Shown here piece after piece: positions 1-9,052 of a DNA stretch of 64,000 nucleotides. The notes under the pieces were generated by a model. The model worked only from the letters and a program-made list of their open reading frames with translations, was not told the DNA's origin and searched no databases. A program made the translations under genes and the position numbers. Numbering within the stretch: the stretch's first letter is position 1; each line of letters begins with the position of its first letter. The DNA is from Semisulcospira habei (taxonomy: Eukaryota; Mollusca; Gastropoda; Semisulcospiridae), in assembly GCA_036245525.1 (NCBI GenBank), contig BTPG01000003.1, positions 157,120,439 to 157,184,438 on the forward strand, written 5' to 3'.

Positions 1-462
1 AGTTAAGAGCACGCCCAAATGTACTTGTTCAGTGCAGTTATTTAACTGAGAGATGCCTCCAATCCCCGTACCCGTTTGGCCCAGAAAAATAAGGCGTCTG
101 CTTTCAAACGTGTCTTCGGCCTCTCGGCCGCTCCGGGCCTGACCGTTGAGTCTTGTAGTAAATGATAATAGAACCCCACGATTTTAACAAAAGCTTTCTT
201 CTTCAATGAAAGGAATTCGTTCAATAACCCCATTACAACGTCAATCTGCCACGCGATTTTGTTTCTTCTTTCTTTTTTTCTGACGTGTTAACTTGCCACA
301 TGCATGCACAGTATCAGTTGACTTTTTTAAAAAAAAACAAAAATGGCGCCAGATTTCAATCCTCGTTCGCAAAACTGCCTCGCGATTCGAAGAACGAACG
401 TCCACAAACAGGTCTTTAGGAATGTGCAACTGAAGTATCGCTTTTTACTGTATTGCCAGTTT
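1..462. other. No gene recognised
   Basis: AT-rich stretch with only short ORFs on either strand. I see no domain, splice-site pair or repeat shared with the rest of the window until the retroposon that begins near 463. Confidence 0.5.
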
Positions 463-1020
463 TTAGTTCTCAGGGTCACCCTGGTCAGCCCCACAGGGTG
501 GGTTTTTCTCTCAATTCTGGGGCATGCATGTGTTTCTGTCTACCCTTTGTCCATTCACCTGTATAAATTTGCCTTTTTAAAACTCTCCCTACTGTCTGCA
601 CTGCCTGTAGCTCTTGATATTGGATGTGTGTTGCTAAATGGTCTTAGCTTTATGTCTTGGCCCCATGTGTTAGGTTTATTTAACTCATTCTACCCCAGAC
701 ACACCACGGCAGGATAAGGATCCACCATGATAGTTCAAGGGTGATGCCAGAATAGCTTGGCGCCTACGGGCGCCAAGCTATTCTGGCATCTCCCTTGAAC
801 TATCATGGTCGATCTGTGCCCTGCACTGCAATGCAGTCTTGAGAGGACAGGGGCAAAATTTAAGGATTTTGGTGTTGGGGTAGAATGAGTTAACGTATTT
901 GACCGGCAGGCGACATACATGGCAATGTTCTGTTTAGGTGGGTTTTCACACAAGCAGTGCAGGCACGTCCTGAGAAAGCCTAGTGGCTGTCGGGACGTTA
1001 AGCAATGTACAATCAATCTG
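463..1020 (+). repeat. SINE-like retroposon copy A, split by a MITE
   Basis: The sequence from the GGGTCACCCTGG motif to the GACGTTAAGCAATGTACAATC tail matches two other copies, at 24455-24842 (minus) and 56257-56636 (plus). The 5' end is shorter than in those copies. It is interrupted by the TTAA-flanked MITE at 684-889; the uninterrupted site is visible near 56500. The long reading frame over it is not conserved in the other copies and is not taken as coding. Confidence 0.75.
684..889. mobile_element. TTAA-type hairpin MITE, copy 1
   Basis: Non-autonomous DNA transposon of 206 bp. The ends are inverted: CTCATTCTACCCC on the left and GGGGTAGAATGAG on the right. Direct TTAA duplications flank it (680-683 and 890-893), and the copy of the host retroposon at 56257-56636 shows the empty TTAA site. 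The centre (about 719-815) is a nearly perfect inverted repeat around GGCGCC and would fold into a stem of about 45 bp. A TTAA duplication points to piggyBac- or Kolobok-type mobilisation; no transposase is present. Confidence 0.85.
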
Positions 1021-1369
1021 ATTCAAAATGTCAGTTGGTTTACGTGGTTGTATTGGACATGTTCTCAGCAACACCATTTTGGTCACACCGGCTCAGGACT
1101 TTCTGGCACACACCCAGCGCCGGATGGCAGCAGGATGTCCAAACCCATCGGGATCTATGCTGCAGAATCATGGCCCCCCAGCCTCTGCCACAGAGGGTGC
1201 GTCTGGTAGGAGGGTGCATGGACGGCAGCGGAATGCTCCCAATTACAAACTGGTAAGTAAAGTGATTCTATGATCATCTTCATTTTATTGGCTGGCGTGC
1301 GTGCGAAGCAAAAGTGAGTTTATGTTCTGGGCCACTGGTCGTCCGTCCGTCGTCCATGGTAAACTTTAA

Positions 1370-2130
1370 CTCATTCTACCCCAACACCAAAATCCTTAAA
1401 TTTTGCCCCTGTCCTCTCAAGACCGCATTGCAGCGCAGGACACAGATCGACCATGATAGTTCAAGGGTGATGCCAGAATAGCTTGGCGCCCGTAGGCGCC
1501 AAGCTGTTCTGGCATCACCTTTGAACTATCATGGTCGATCCTTATCCCAGGGTGGGATTCTTCCGCGTTTCCGCGGATTTCCGTGGAAATTCTTTCACAA
1601 TTCCGCTGAAGCATATTTATTTTCCGCGTCTAATAACAACGAAAAAGACGAGAAAAAAAAAATCTTCTTAAATGGCAAAAAAATCTCAAATGGGTTGGAT
1701 TTGTATGTAGTTTGGTTCACTATCGCCCGACACTTCCGGTAGCTTTAGGTCGCAGTGGAAAATGGCGGTGAAAAAGGATATTGTCCAAGACAGAGTGCCG
1801 TTTAGTGTGCATCTGAACATAAACTGGTACGCACATTCCATTTTTATACTGCAGATCAGGAGTGTCATAACAAAGTCCATTTTCGGGTGTGTTTGGTCTC
1901 GCTCCCCCTGTCGGTTTTTGGATACTTTGGCGAACGGTGGACACGCGTGCCTATCTCCCCCCCCCCCCCCCCCCCCCCCCCTGTCGTTTGATTTTTCGGC
2001 CGCTGAAAATGAAGGACATGAACCCCCCCCCCCCCCCCCCCCACCAATGTCGTTTGATTTTCCGCGTTTTCTTTCTTACTAGAATCCCACCCCTGTTATC
2101 CTGCTGTGGTGTGTCTGGGGGTAGAATGAG
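1370..2130. mobile_element. TTAA-type hairpin MITE, copy 2, with nested insertion
   Basis: Same family as the element at 684-889: CTCATTCTACCCC and GGGGTAGAATGAG ends and TTAA duplications at 1366-1369 and 2131-2134. The hairpin core lies at about 1449-1541. Uninterrupted dispersed repeat sequence (for example near 29655) shows the empty TTAAC site. The element itself is split by another insertion at 1548-2095. Confidence 0.85.
1548..2095. mobile_element. Nested 548-bp DNA element with 6-bp target duplication
   Basis: Inverted ends CAGGGTGGGATTCT and AGAATCCCACCCCTG flank the segment, and TTATCC is duplicated at 1542-1547 and 2096-2101. The other MITE copies show the undisturbed target. Inside are two long C tracts and a short palindromic TTCCGCG-rich start, but no transposase. 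CAGGG-type ends resemble hAT elements, which normally make 8-bp duplications, so superfamily assignment is open. Confidence 0.7.
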
Positions 2131-2470
2131 TTAACGGTGGCATTTTCTCGGAGACTATTCAAGCCACATTCTTCAAGCTTGGCCCAAGGATACTTTGTGG
2201 CAAGACCTTTTTAAACATGCCAATTTGAGTGACCTCTCTCAAAGGGTCACGCAGGGTTGACAAATGTGTGAAAACTGCTTGCATTTTCAGAAAACGTGGA
2301 TTTTGACTGCTGCAGAAGCCAGCCCTCGTCACCGAGGTCACACATATGTAAATCGGTCATACACGGGATTACTCTTTTTATTCTTGTGCAAGGCCCCTTT
2401 AAACCAAAATTGGGCTGTTTCTGTTTCTAATGCAGCTTTGGTTTTAATCTTTCTTGCTTTCTTTCTCCAG

Positions 2471-4889
2471 TTGGCAAATGGCGCCTGGGATGGACCCGAG
2501 ACTGAGAGCAGTGCCAGCGCATCGCAATACGAGGGCAGTGATGACGAGGAGTTTGTTCCTGGCTCGAGCTCACCGGATTCAGAGGGTGTGTCGGCATCAA
2601 TTGCTGGGATCTCGGATATAGACAGTATTGTATCGACTATGTTAGATTTCATCAAAGTGGCAGGTTTGGGGTGGCCAGGTGTTGGTGACGCTAGTACCAG
2701 CAAGGTGCAGTGTGCGTTAGGGGGTGGCAATGAGAATGTGGATAGGCAGGAGGAACATGATGCTGGAAAGAGTGGGGAAAGAGCACTTACAGAAGAAACA
2801 GGTGTGCACGTGTCGCAGAGAGGGAAAGGAAAGTACAAATGGGACAAGAAACATGCATGCAAATTGTGTGGCAAGCTTGTCTTGAAAATGAGCACGCACT
2901 TACAAGATGTCCATGCAGATGAGGCAGACGTTGCTAAAATTTTGTCGATGAAAAAAAGGGACCAAGCAGAGACGTCGAGCATGGATCAAACTACAAGATG
3001 AGGGTGATTACATGCATAACGTTGCTGTTCTTGAAAACAAATCCGGATGTTTGATTCCTAAGTATCGCACCAAAACTAGTAAGGTAGACGACCTTCTCGC
3101 CTGTAGCCATTGCAAAGGGCTCTATCAAAAAAAGCTGATCTCTGTACACTCAAAACGTTGCTGTCAGAAGCCAGGAGGGTTTAAGATCACTCGGCGAGGG
3201 GACGCCGCTCGTCGTGGTCGGCTCATGCTTCCAATACCCTTAGACGTTGAATTTTCCTTCTACCACAAGGTCTTGACTACCCAGAGAGATGATGAGATAA
3301 GCCGTCTCATCAGAACTGACCACTTGCTTCTTAAGTATGGAAAGAGATTATTTGACCGCAGGGACATTGAAGAACACACGGCTGGACAAATCAGCTCCAG
3401 GATGCGGGAGTTAGGGAGACTGTTAAAGATTATCAGAGTGAGGTCAGAAATGAAAATCGCAAGTTTAAATGCTGTGATCAATTCAGCTAGCTTTGATCAT
3501 GTTGTCCTGGCTGTAAAAGAGCTAGCAGATTTTGATGAGGACACACATCAGTTCAAAAAAGGCAATCTCGCAATGCGCATAGGCCATGCTTTGAAAAAGT
3601 GTTCACAGATCAAACAGTCACAGGCATCCAAACAGCTTGGACAGGGTTCAGACGACAGGTGGCGACAGGAGCTCTCTGAGGCGCAGCGGTTTGACTCTGT
3701 CTTCAACGGGGACTGGTATGATTTTGTGTCCGCTACAGCAGCCCAGTCGGTCGGGAAAATTACCATGAACAAACCCAAGCTGATCCCATCATGTGAAGAT
3801 GTGAGGAAGGTCCAACAGCTTCTTGAGACAAGGATGGTTTCGGAAGATTATCCGACAGTGGTTAAAGCAACTCTTTGTGCTGTATCACTTTTCAACCGAA
3901 AACGAGGGGGAGAAGTTCAGAGAATGAAGGTGTCAGACTTCCAGAATGCTAAGATTGGATCGATCACCAATCAAGATATCTTGAAAGGTCTCACAGAGGT
4001 TGAGAAGAAAATGGTGAATCATTTTCAGCGAGTGGAAATCAGAGGCAAGTTTAATAGGAGTGTTCCCGTTTTGCTGACGAAGAAGATGATGACAACTGTG
4101 GACAGAATCCTTCAAATGAGGCAATCGGTGCCAGCTCTCGCTGATTCCCAGTACATCTTTGCCACACCTTCTGGTCAGAGGCCTTACAGAGGCCATGATG
4201 TTCTGAAGGCCCATGCCCTAGAAGCAGGGGTGTCATACCCAGCCATGTTCACATTTACTCAGTTGCGGAAGCAGGTTGCAACTTTGGCTCAGTCAATGGC
4301 CATCTCGGAGTTAGACCAGGATCAGCTGGCAGATTTCCTTGGCCATGATATTCGGATACATCGCCATATCTACCGCCAACCTCAAGACGTCCTTCAAAAG
4401 GCAAAAGTGGCAAAGATTCTTCTGTCAGTTAACAATGGGATGACAGATTTTGAGAGTTGCATTAGAGCTGAGCTGGGTGATGATGAAGAGATTGACTTTG
4501 ACAATGAAGACGCATCAGAAACTGGCAGAGAGGTCTCGGGGGGAACAGCACCTGTGAATGAAGCAAGTAGCAAGTCAGCAAAACAGGAATCGATGAGCAT
4601 GACGGAGAAAAGACGTCCAGAGCCTGATGACAATCTAGATAGTTTTGATGATGACAGTACTGCGTCAGCTCCTGTTCGAAAGAAAGCTAGATTTACAAGG
4701 AAACCATGGGGGGAAGCTGAAGAGAAAGCTGTTCAAACTCGTTTCAAGACACACCTCGTCATGAACAAACTTCCTGGAAAGGCCGAGATACAGTATGCAA
4801 TGGCGCTGGAACCTGCACTTAGACATAGGCGCTGGACAAACATTAAGGATTACGTCCGCAACAGACTGAAAAAGTTACAAAAGAAATGA
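2471..4889 (+). CDS. Crypton-like zinc-finger tyrosine recombinase, frameshifted
   Basis: Protein of the tyrosine-recombinase fold, probably a transposase or a gene domesticated from one. Two reading frames make it. The first (through 3001) has an acidic Ser/Glu-rich N-terminus and a C2H2-like finger (CX2CX9HX4H, about 2860-2920). The second (to 4889) has a CX2C...HX3C finger (about 3103-3160), then a recombinase domain: Arg in RKRGGEV (residues 296-302 of the second frame), TQLR at 416-419 where families usually show HxxR, His445 in LGHD and Tyr454 in HIYR. The tail is acidic, then basic, with a SANT/Myb-like PWGEAEEKA segment. A pyrimidine tract ending in CAG at 2470 suggests a splice acceptor, so I start there; the 5' exon is not seen. 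The two frames meet at a run of seven A (2951-2957), after which frame-2 sequence continues plausibly upstream of its first ATG (WIKLQDEGDYMHN). Whether this is a pseudogene or an assembly error is unresolved. Confidence 0.75.
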
Positions 4890-5794
4890 ATTGAGCCGCC
4901 ACTCGCGGCATTTTCGATTTCATACAGATTTATTACATCAGTGTTATTATTGGGGTGGTTTCAGCATGTATAGCCTGCTTTTTTTTTTTTTTTTTTTTTA
5001 TCTGATGGACGCCTGGATCATTTGTGACCCTCTCTCTCACAAAATCAGTCTTAAGAACTCGCATTTTGGATGTTTTGACATATATGCATTTATGAAAACT
5101 ACAGTGTTTGCTGATTACTGTGATATATGACTGTATGCTGTAGTGCAAAAATTGTAAAAGCTGTTCTTAAGTGTTTAAAGTTGTTAAAGCCTCCGGCGGC
5201 CATTTTGAGAAAACAGCCTGTGAAGTTTCTGTGTGCAGCATAATTGGGGCCAAGGGCAGACTTTTAAAATCATTTTTTACCTATTTAATGGCATTTTTCA
5301 TGATAAAGATTTTAACCATACGATACTTTGGTGTATGTAAAATACATTTCTCCCAAAAAGGGAAAATGCCCCAGATTGACCCCCCACCACATATTATTGC
5401 GTGTAGTGCTGATTGGCTCGCTGCGAGTTAAGACTGGTTTCGTGAGAAAGGGTCACATTTTGTATACTGTATAACCTTTGGATTTGCAAAACGAAACAGC
5501 CGGCTGGGGACAAAAGACAATATAATAAGATAAGAAAACCATTGACAATGTAAAAATTGATTACAAGAGTGTTATTGGGGGGGGGGGGGGGCGGATCATT
5601 TTGTAATATACTGCATGCCATTTTAAAAACTCTGCAAATGAAAGAATGGTTGGTTGTACTGCCATACCATTTTGCAAATGAAAGAATGGCTGGTTGTTTG
5701 TTGGAGACGAAAGACGTTAAATAAAGGCTGAAGTTTCAAGTGATTTCTTATGTTGTCAGTTAGTTAATTAATGTCAGTGTTCTGTTCTGTCATT
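4890..5794 (+). other. Putative 3' untranslated region with AATAAA
   Basis: No coding feature. An AATAAA hexamer at 5720-5725 is the best polyadenylation signal for the upstream recombinase gene. The surrounding GACGTTAAATAAA also resembles the 3' tail of retroposed repeats (compare near 37228), so the signal could belong to a repeat. A T run lies near 4980-4999 and a G run near 5577-5591. Confidence 0.4.
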
Positions 5795-5798
5795 TTAA

Positions 5799-6550
5799 CT
5801 CGTTCTACCCCAAGATCGGAATCCCCAAATGTTGACGTCGTCTTCAGAAGACTGCGTTGCAGTGCAGGACACAGATCCACCATGATAGTTCAAGGGTGAT
5901 GCCAGAATAGCTTGGCGCCCATAGGCGCCAAGCTATTCTGGCATCACCCTTGAACTATCATGGTGGATCTTTATTTTGCTGTGGTGTGTCTGGGGTAGAA
6001 TAAGTTGAGCCCAATGTTGAAGTCGTCTTCAGAAGACTGCGTTGCAGTGCAGGACACAGATCCACCATGATAGTTCAAGGGTGATGCCAGAATAGCTTAG
6101 CGCCCATAGGCGCCAAGCTATTCTGGCATCACCCTTGAACTATCATGGTGGATCTTTATTTTGCTGTGGTGTGTCTGGGGTAGAATAAGTTGAGCCCAAT
6201 GTTGAAGTCGTCTTCAGAAGACTGCGTTGCAGTGCAGGACACGGATCCACCATGATGGTTCAAGGGTGATGCCAGAATAGCTTGGCGCCCATAGGCACCA
6301 AGCTATTCTGGCATCACCCTTGAACTATCATGGTGGATCTTTATTTTGCTGTGGTGTGTCTGGGGTAGAATAAGTTAAGCCCAAATGTTGAAGTCGTCTT
6401 CAGAAGACTGCGTTGCAGTGCAGGACACAGATCCACCACGATAGTTCAAGGGTGATGCCAGAATAGCTTGGTGCCCATAGGCGCCAAGCTATTCTGGCAT
6501 CACCCTTGAACTATCGTGGTGGATCTTAAATTTTGCTGGGGTAGAATAAG
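5799..6550. mobile_element. Four-unit tandem array of the TTAA hairpin MITE
   Basis: TTAA flanks at 5795-5798 and 6551-6554 enclose four head-to-tail units with a period of 185-186 bp. Each unit has the hairpin centred on GCGCC (near 5917, 6102, 6287 and 6473), and units are joined through GGGGTAGAATAAGTT rather than through separate TTAA duplications. The array therefore looks like one insertion that amplified, or a tandem circle product. Internal junction sequence differs slightly from the outer left end (AAGATCGGAATCCCC appears only at the start). Confidence 0.85.
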
Positions 6551-6716
6551 TTAAGTGTTCGTTTCTTCGTCTGGGTCTTTTTCTATCTTTGATATTTTTC
6601 CACACTTTTTGACCCGCATCATAGTCATACTGAGGCTAATAGCTTCAAATCTGTTCACTGCCATAATTCTATGCAAGCTACATTACAGTACTTACAGATG
6701 AGGACATAGACCAATG

Positions 6717-6805
6717 GCTTTAGTTCAAGGGTGGTGCCACAATAGCTTGGCGCCTAGAGGCACCAAGCTATTCTGGCACTAACCCTTGGACTATTTCAGT
6801 TACAC
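6717..6805. repeat. Diverged isolated MITE hairpin
   Basis: An older relative of the array hairpin: TAGTTCAAGGGTGGTGCCAC on one arm, GGCGCCTAGAGGC at the centre, and a matching arm to about 6803. The CTACCCC ends are not recognisable, so only the hairpin core remains. Confidence 0.65.
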
Positions 6806-7437
6806 TAGTTGCACACACTGGTGTATTCCGAATGATAAGGGTTAATATTCAAAATGCTCTGTTGCTGTTTGTCTGAAACTCCAGAGTACCCCAAAACACA
6901 CAAAAAAAGTCCTTTAATTTCCAGAATACATTATGTTGATTCTCACATCAATGCCATGATAAACTGTTTTGCTTCAAAAGGACAAAACGCAGCAATGTTT
7001 AAACGATTTCCTCTGTAAAAATCATAATCGAAAGGTTTCGGGCCAGTGTTTATTGAATTTTGCACCATACTATGTAAAGAATGTTAAAGCACACATACAC
7101 ATTTAAGTTGGGAAAAAAAAATTAATGTGAAAAAGAAGTATTCCATGAACTTGACCTTATTACAGACGCCTACTGTTGTGAAGACACCTATTTTGACTGT
7201 AATGCCAGTTTCATTTGTGTGAGAGAGACACCCACCCACTTTATTGGCAGAAACCCATTTTTTCGGCATCTAGTGGCTCTGTTTCTAGAAAATGTCTATT
7301 TTATTTTAAGTTATAGAGCTTAGTTATAATGTGAGTTCTAAACATTGGCATCAATTCCAGAGCCCTAGAACAAATAGAAATATGGGAACCCATTTTCACA
7401 TGAAATGCTAGGTAACCCACTCTGATGGTTGCGTCTC

Positions 7438-7438
<1 letters not shown>
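6806..7438. other. No gene recognised
   Basis: Unique-looking AT-rich sequence between the hairpin and the GT microsatellite. No convincing ORF, splice pair or repeat. Confidence 0.45.
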
Positions 7439-7511
<73 letters not shown>

Positions 7512-7528
7512 AGTGTGTGTGTGTGTGC
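7439..7528 (+). repeat. (GT)n microsatellite
   Basis: An almost uninterrupted GT dinucleotide run of about 70 bp, followed by a short GT-rich tail. ORFs across it are repeat artefacts. Confidence 0.95.
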
Positions 7529-7619
7529 ATGTACGTGAGCAGGCACGAGTGAATGCGAATGTATGCAGTGACGTGTATGTATGTAGACGTAAGTTTTGTG
7601 CTACGTGTTATGTGCATGT

Positions 7620-7978
7620 GTATTTGCGTCATTATGTGTTTCATTTACGTCATTCTAAATTCTCTTTATACAGGATAACGTCTTTTCTTTCTATCGTGTT
7701 CTTTTCTGTTCTACGTTTGTTTCCATGTAACCTGAAGAAGGATCTTTGATCCGAAACGTCGTTCCTTGTTTCTGTTTAAAAGGGTTTTCTACCACTATCT
7801 TCTGTTGTTTTTTTTCTTTTAAATATGTCGTAATTCGCTCGCGCGCGCGCGCGCCCTCTCTCTCTCTCCTACAGAATAGATCTTCATAGATCCCGGAGAG
7901 CGCATGAGGATCTATGTCTCTTGGAGATGTTTGGAGCGAGCGCGCATGCACACACTAACACGCACACACACACACACA

Positions 7979-8063
<85 letters not shown>

Positions 8064-8075
8064 CGTCGCGCTTTC
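7620..8075 (+). repeat. Penelope-related debris, module 1
   Basis: Contains a hammerhead-like motif (7731-7760), a GC/CT-rich low-complexity stretch, a short palindrome around AGATCTTCATAGATCC, and a (CACG)n/(CA)n tract to about 8060. A related module lies at 8403-8660 (shared ATGACGTAATTC or ATGTCGTAATTC, AGATCCTCATG or GCATGAGGATC, and GATGTTTGGAGCG). Two diverged copies in a row suggest an old tandem or retrozyme-like unit. No ORF. Confidence 0.5.
7731..7760 (+). ncRNA. Hammerhead-ribozyme-like core
   Basis: CTGAAGA is followed by a GGATC/GATCC hairpin with a TTT loop, then GAAAC and GTC. This order (CUGANGA, stem II, GAAA, short stem III, NUH) is the hammerhead core. Hammerhead motifs are known in terminal repeats of Penelope-like elements, and Penelope fragments lie close by. 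One extra A before stem II and an undefined stem I leave activity unproven. Confidence 0.35.
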
Positions 8076-8216
8076 AGAACAATTCAGGTGACCCGATATA
8101 GCTAGTTTGGAGAAAGACATTGGATGAGTTCGTTAGCTAGCTTTGTACCCTTTCAACTTCTTTAGTAAAAATTAAGTCTTTTCAGAAAAAAATTAAAAAC
8201 AGTAAAAAAAACCTTC

Positions 8217-8355
8217 AATCCAGACCAAAAAGATGACTGCCAAGCGTGTAAAATGCAAAGAAGTACCCAACGGAGAAAGAAACACCCGAAATATTAATAA
8301 ATTGTGTTGTACCCGTCTTTTCTAACCGTGTTTCTTTCTCCGTTGGGTACTTCTT

Positions 8356-8357
<2 letters not shown>
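8217..8357. mobile_element. Collapsed Penelope terminal-repeat hairpin
   Basis: The left edge matches the left edge of the 23578-26195 element (CCAGACCAAAAAG, then AAGTACCCAACGGAG). After about 60 bp the opposite edge appears in inverted orientation (CTCCGTTGGGTACTTCT). The middle keeps CCCGAAATATTAATAAATTG. It looks like a deletion product in which nearly all of the element between its inverted repeats is lost. Confidence 0.65.

Positions 8358-8402
<45 letters not shown>
8358..8402 (+). repeat. Poly(A) tract
   Basis: About 44 uninterrupted A directly after the collapsed Penelope end. It could be a retroposition tail or slippage. Confidence 0.9.
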
Positions 8403-8406
<4 letters not shown>

Positions 8407-8660
8407 GACATTTGGAGAAAGTCAGACGGCGGTGACGTAAAAGAAGCAACTCCGTCACCACGCAGACATACTCTAAATATGACGTAATTCTCTCTCTCGC
8501 TTGCTCGTTCTCTCTCTCACACATATGCGTGCATCTCCAAGAGGCATAGATCCTCATGTGCCCGGAGGGCGCATGAACATCCATGCCTCTTGAGGATGTT
8601 TGGAGCGCGTGCATGCACTCACGCACACACATACACGCACATCGACGCGCAAAGAGCACG
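8403..8660 (+). repeat. Penelope-related debris, module 2
   Basis: Diverged relative of the module at 7620-8075. It shares the ATGACGTAATTC box, CT-rich tract, ATAGATCCTCATG / GCATGAACATCCATG palindromic pair, the GATGTTTGGAGCG box and a CA-rich end. It contains no coding sequence. Confidence 0.45.
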
Positions 8661-8679
8661 CAGGTACTTAGTATATTAT

Positions 8680-9052
8680 GTAGCTAGGTAAAGTCACTCA
8701 GCGCTGGACAGACAAACAGTTAGATCCCTTGCCCCCGCCTACTGATCACGCACCCAATCGCCAGCCCACAGAGAAATACGCAGGTATAGAACAAGACGAT
8801 CATCTACATCCGCACCCAATCGCCAGCCCACAGAGAAATATTCAGGTATAGAACAAGACGATCATCTACATCTCTAAGGATGTAGATGATCGTCTTGTTC
8901 TATCCCTGCGTATTTCTCTGTGGGCTGGCGATTGGGTGCCTAATAGGCGGGGGCAGGGGATCTGTTTGTCTCAGTGTCCAGCGATGAGTGATTCCCCTTG
9001 GTTTGTGTACAATTCTGCCAGCGCTAATCTCACCTATCTGGTTTGTAGGTAA
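8680..9052. repeat. Long imperfect palindrome with duplicated arm
   Basis: An arm starting CACCCAATCGCCAGCCCACA and ending in GATCATCTACATC is present twice in tandem (8751-8812 and 8816-8873). Its inverted partner follows at once (8878-8939), leaving a loop of only a few bases. Flanks carry AGCGCTGGACAGACAAACAG and a matching inverted block near 8960-8980. A degenerate relative lies at 24918-25205 inside the Penelope element. Confidence 0.75.

Larger units (their letters stand above)
1290..2373 (+). repeat. Dispersed GGCTCACGTG repeat, copy 1 (interrupted)
   Basis: Degenerate 5' end with GCGAAGCAAAAGTGAG, followed by the GTCGTCCGTCC block; the 3' part (2135-2373) ends in GGTCATACACGG. A TTAA MITE (1370-2130) interrupts it. 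The tandem 160-bp core found in other copies is missing, so this is a short internal-deletion copy. Its right end lies about 100 bp upstream of the recombinase exon. Confidence 0.8.

Noticed and set aside
343..717. 124-codon ORF
   Set aside because: It lies on a retroposon copy; other copies of the same repeat do not keep the frame.
1762..2134. Pro-rich ORFs over the C tracts
   Set aside because: They are translations of poly(C) inside a nested transposon and differ by frame; no conservation or coding context.
5799..6550. CRISPR-like array
   Set aside because: Regular 185-bp repeats, but they are complete MITE units without unique spacers, in a eukaryotic genome.
7904..8120. ORFs over GT, CA, GA and AT runs here and elsewhere (for example 24668-25202, 28067-28412, 36457-36909)
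   Set aside because: Dipeptide-repeat translations of microsatellites.
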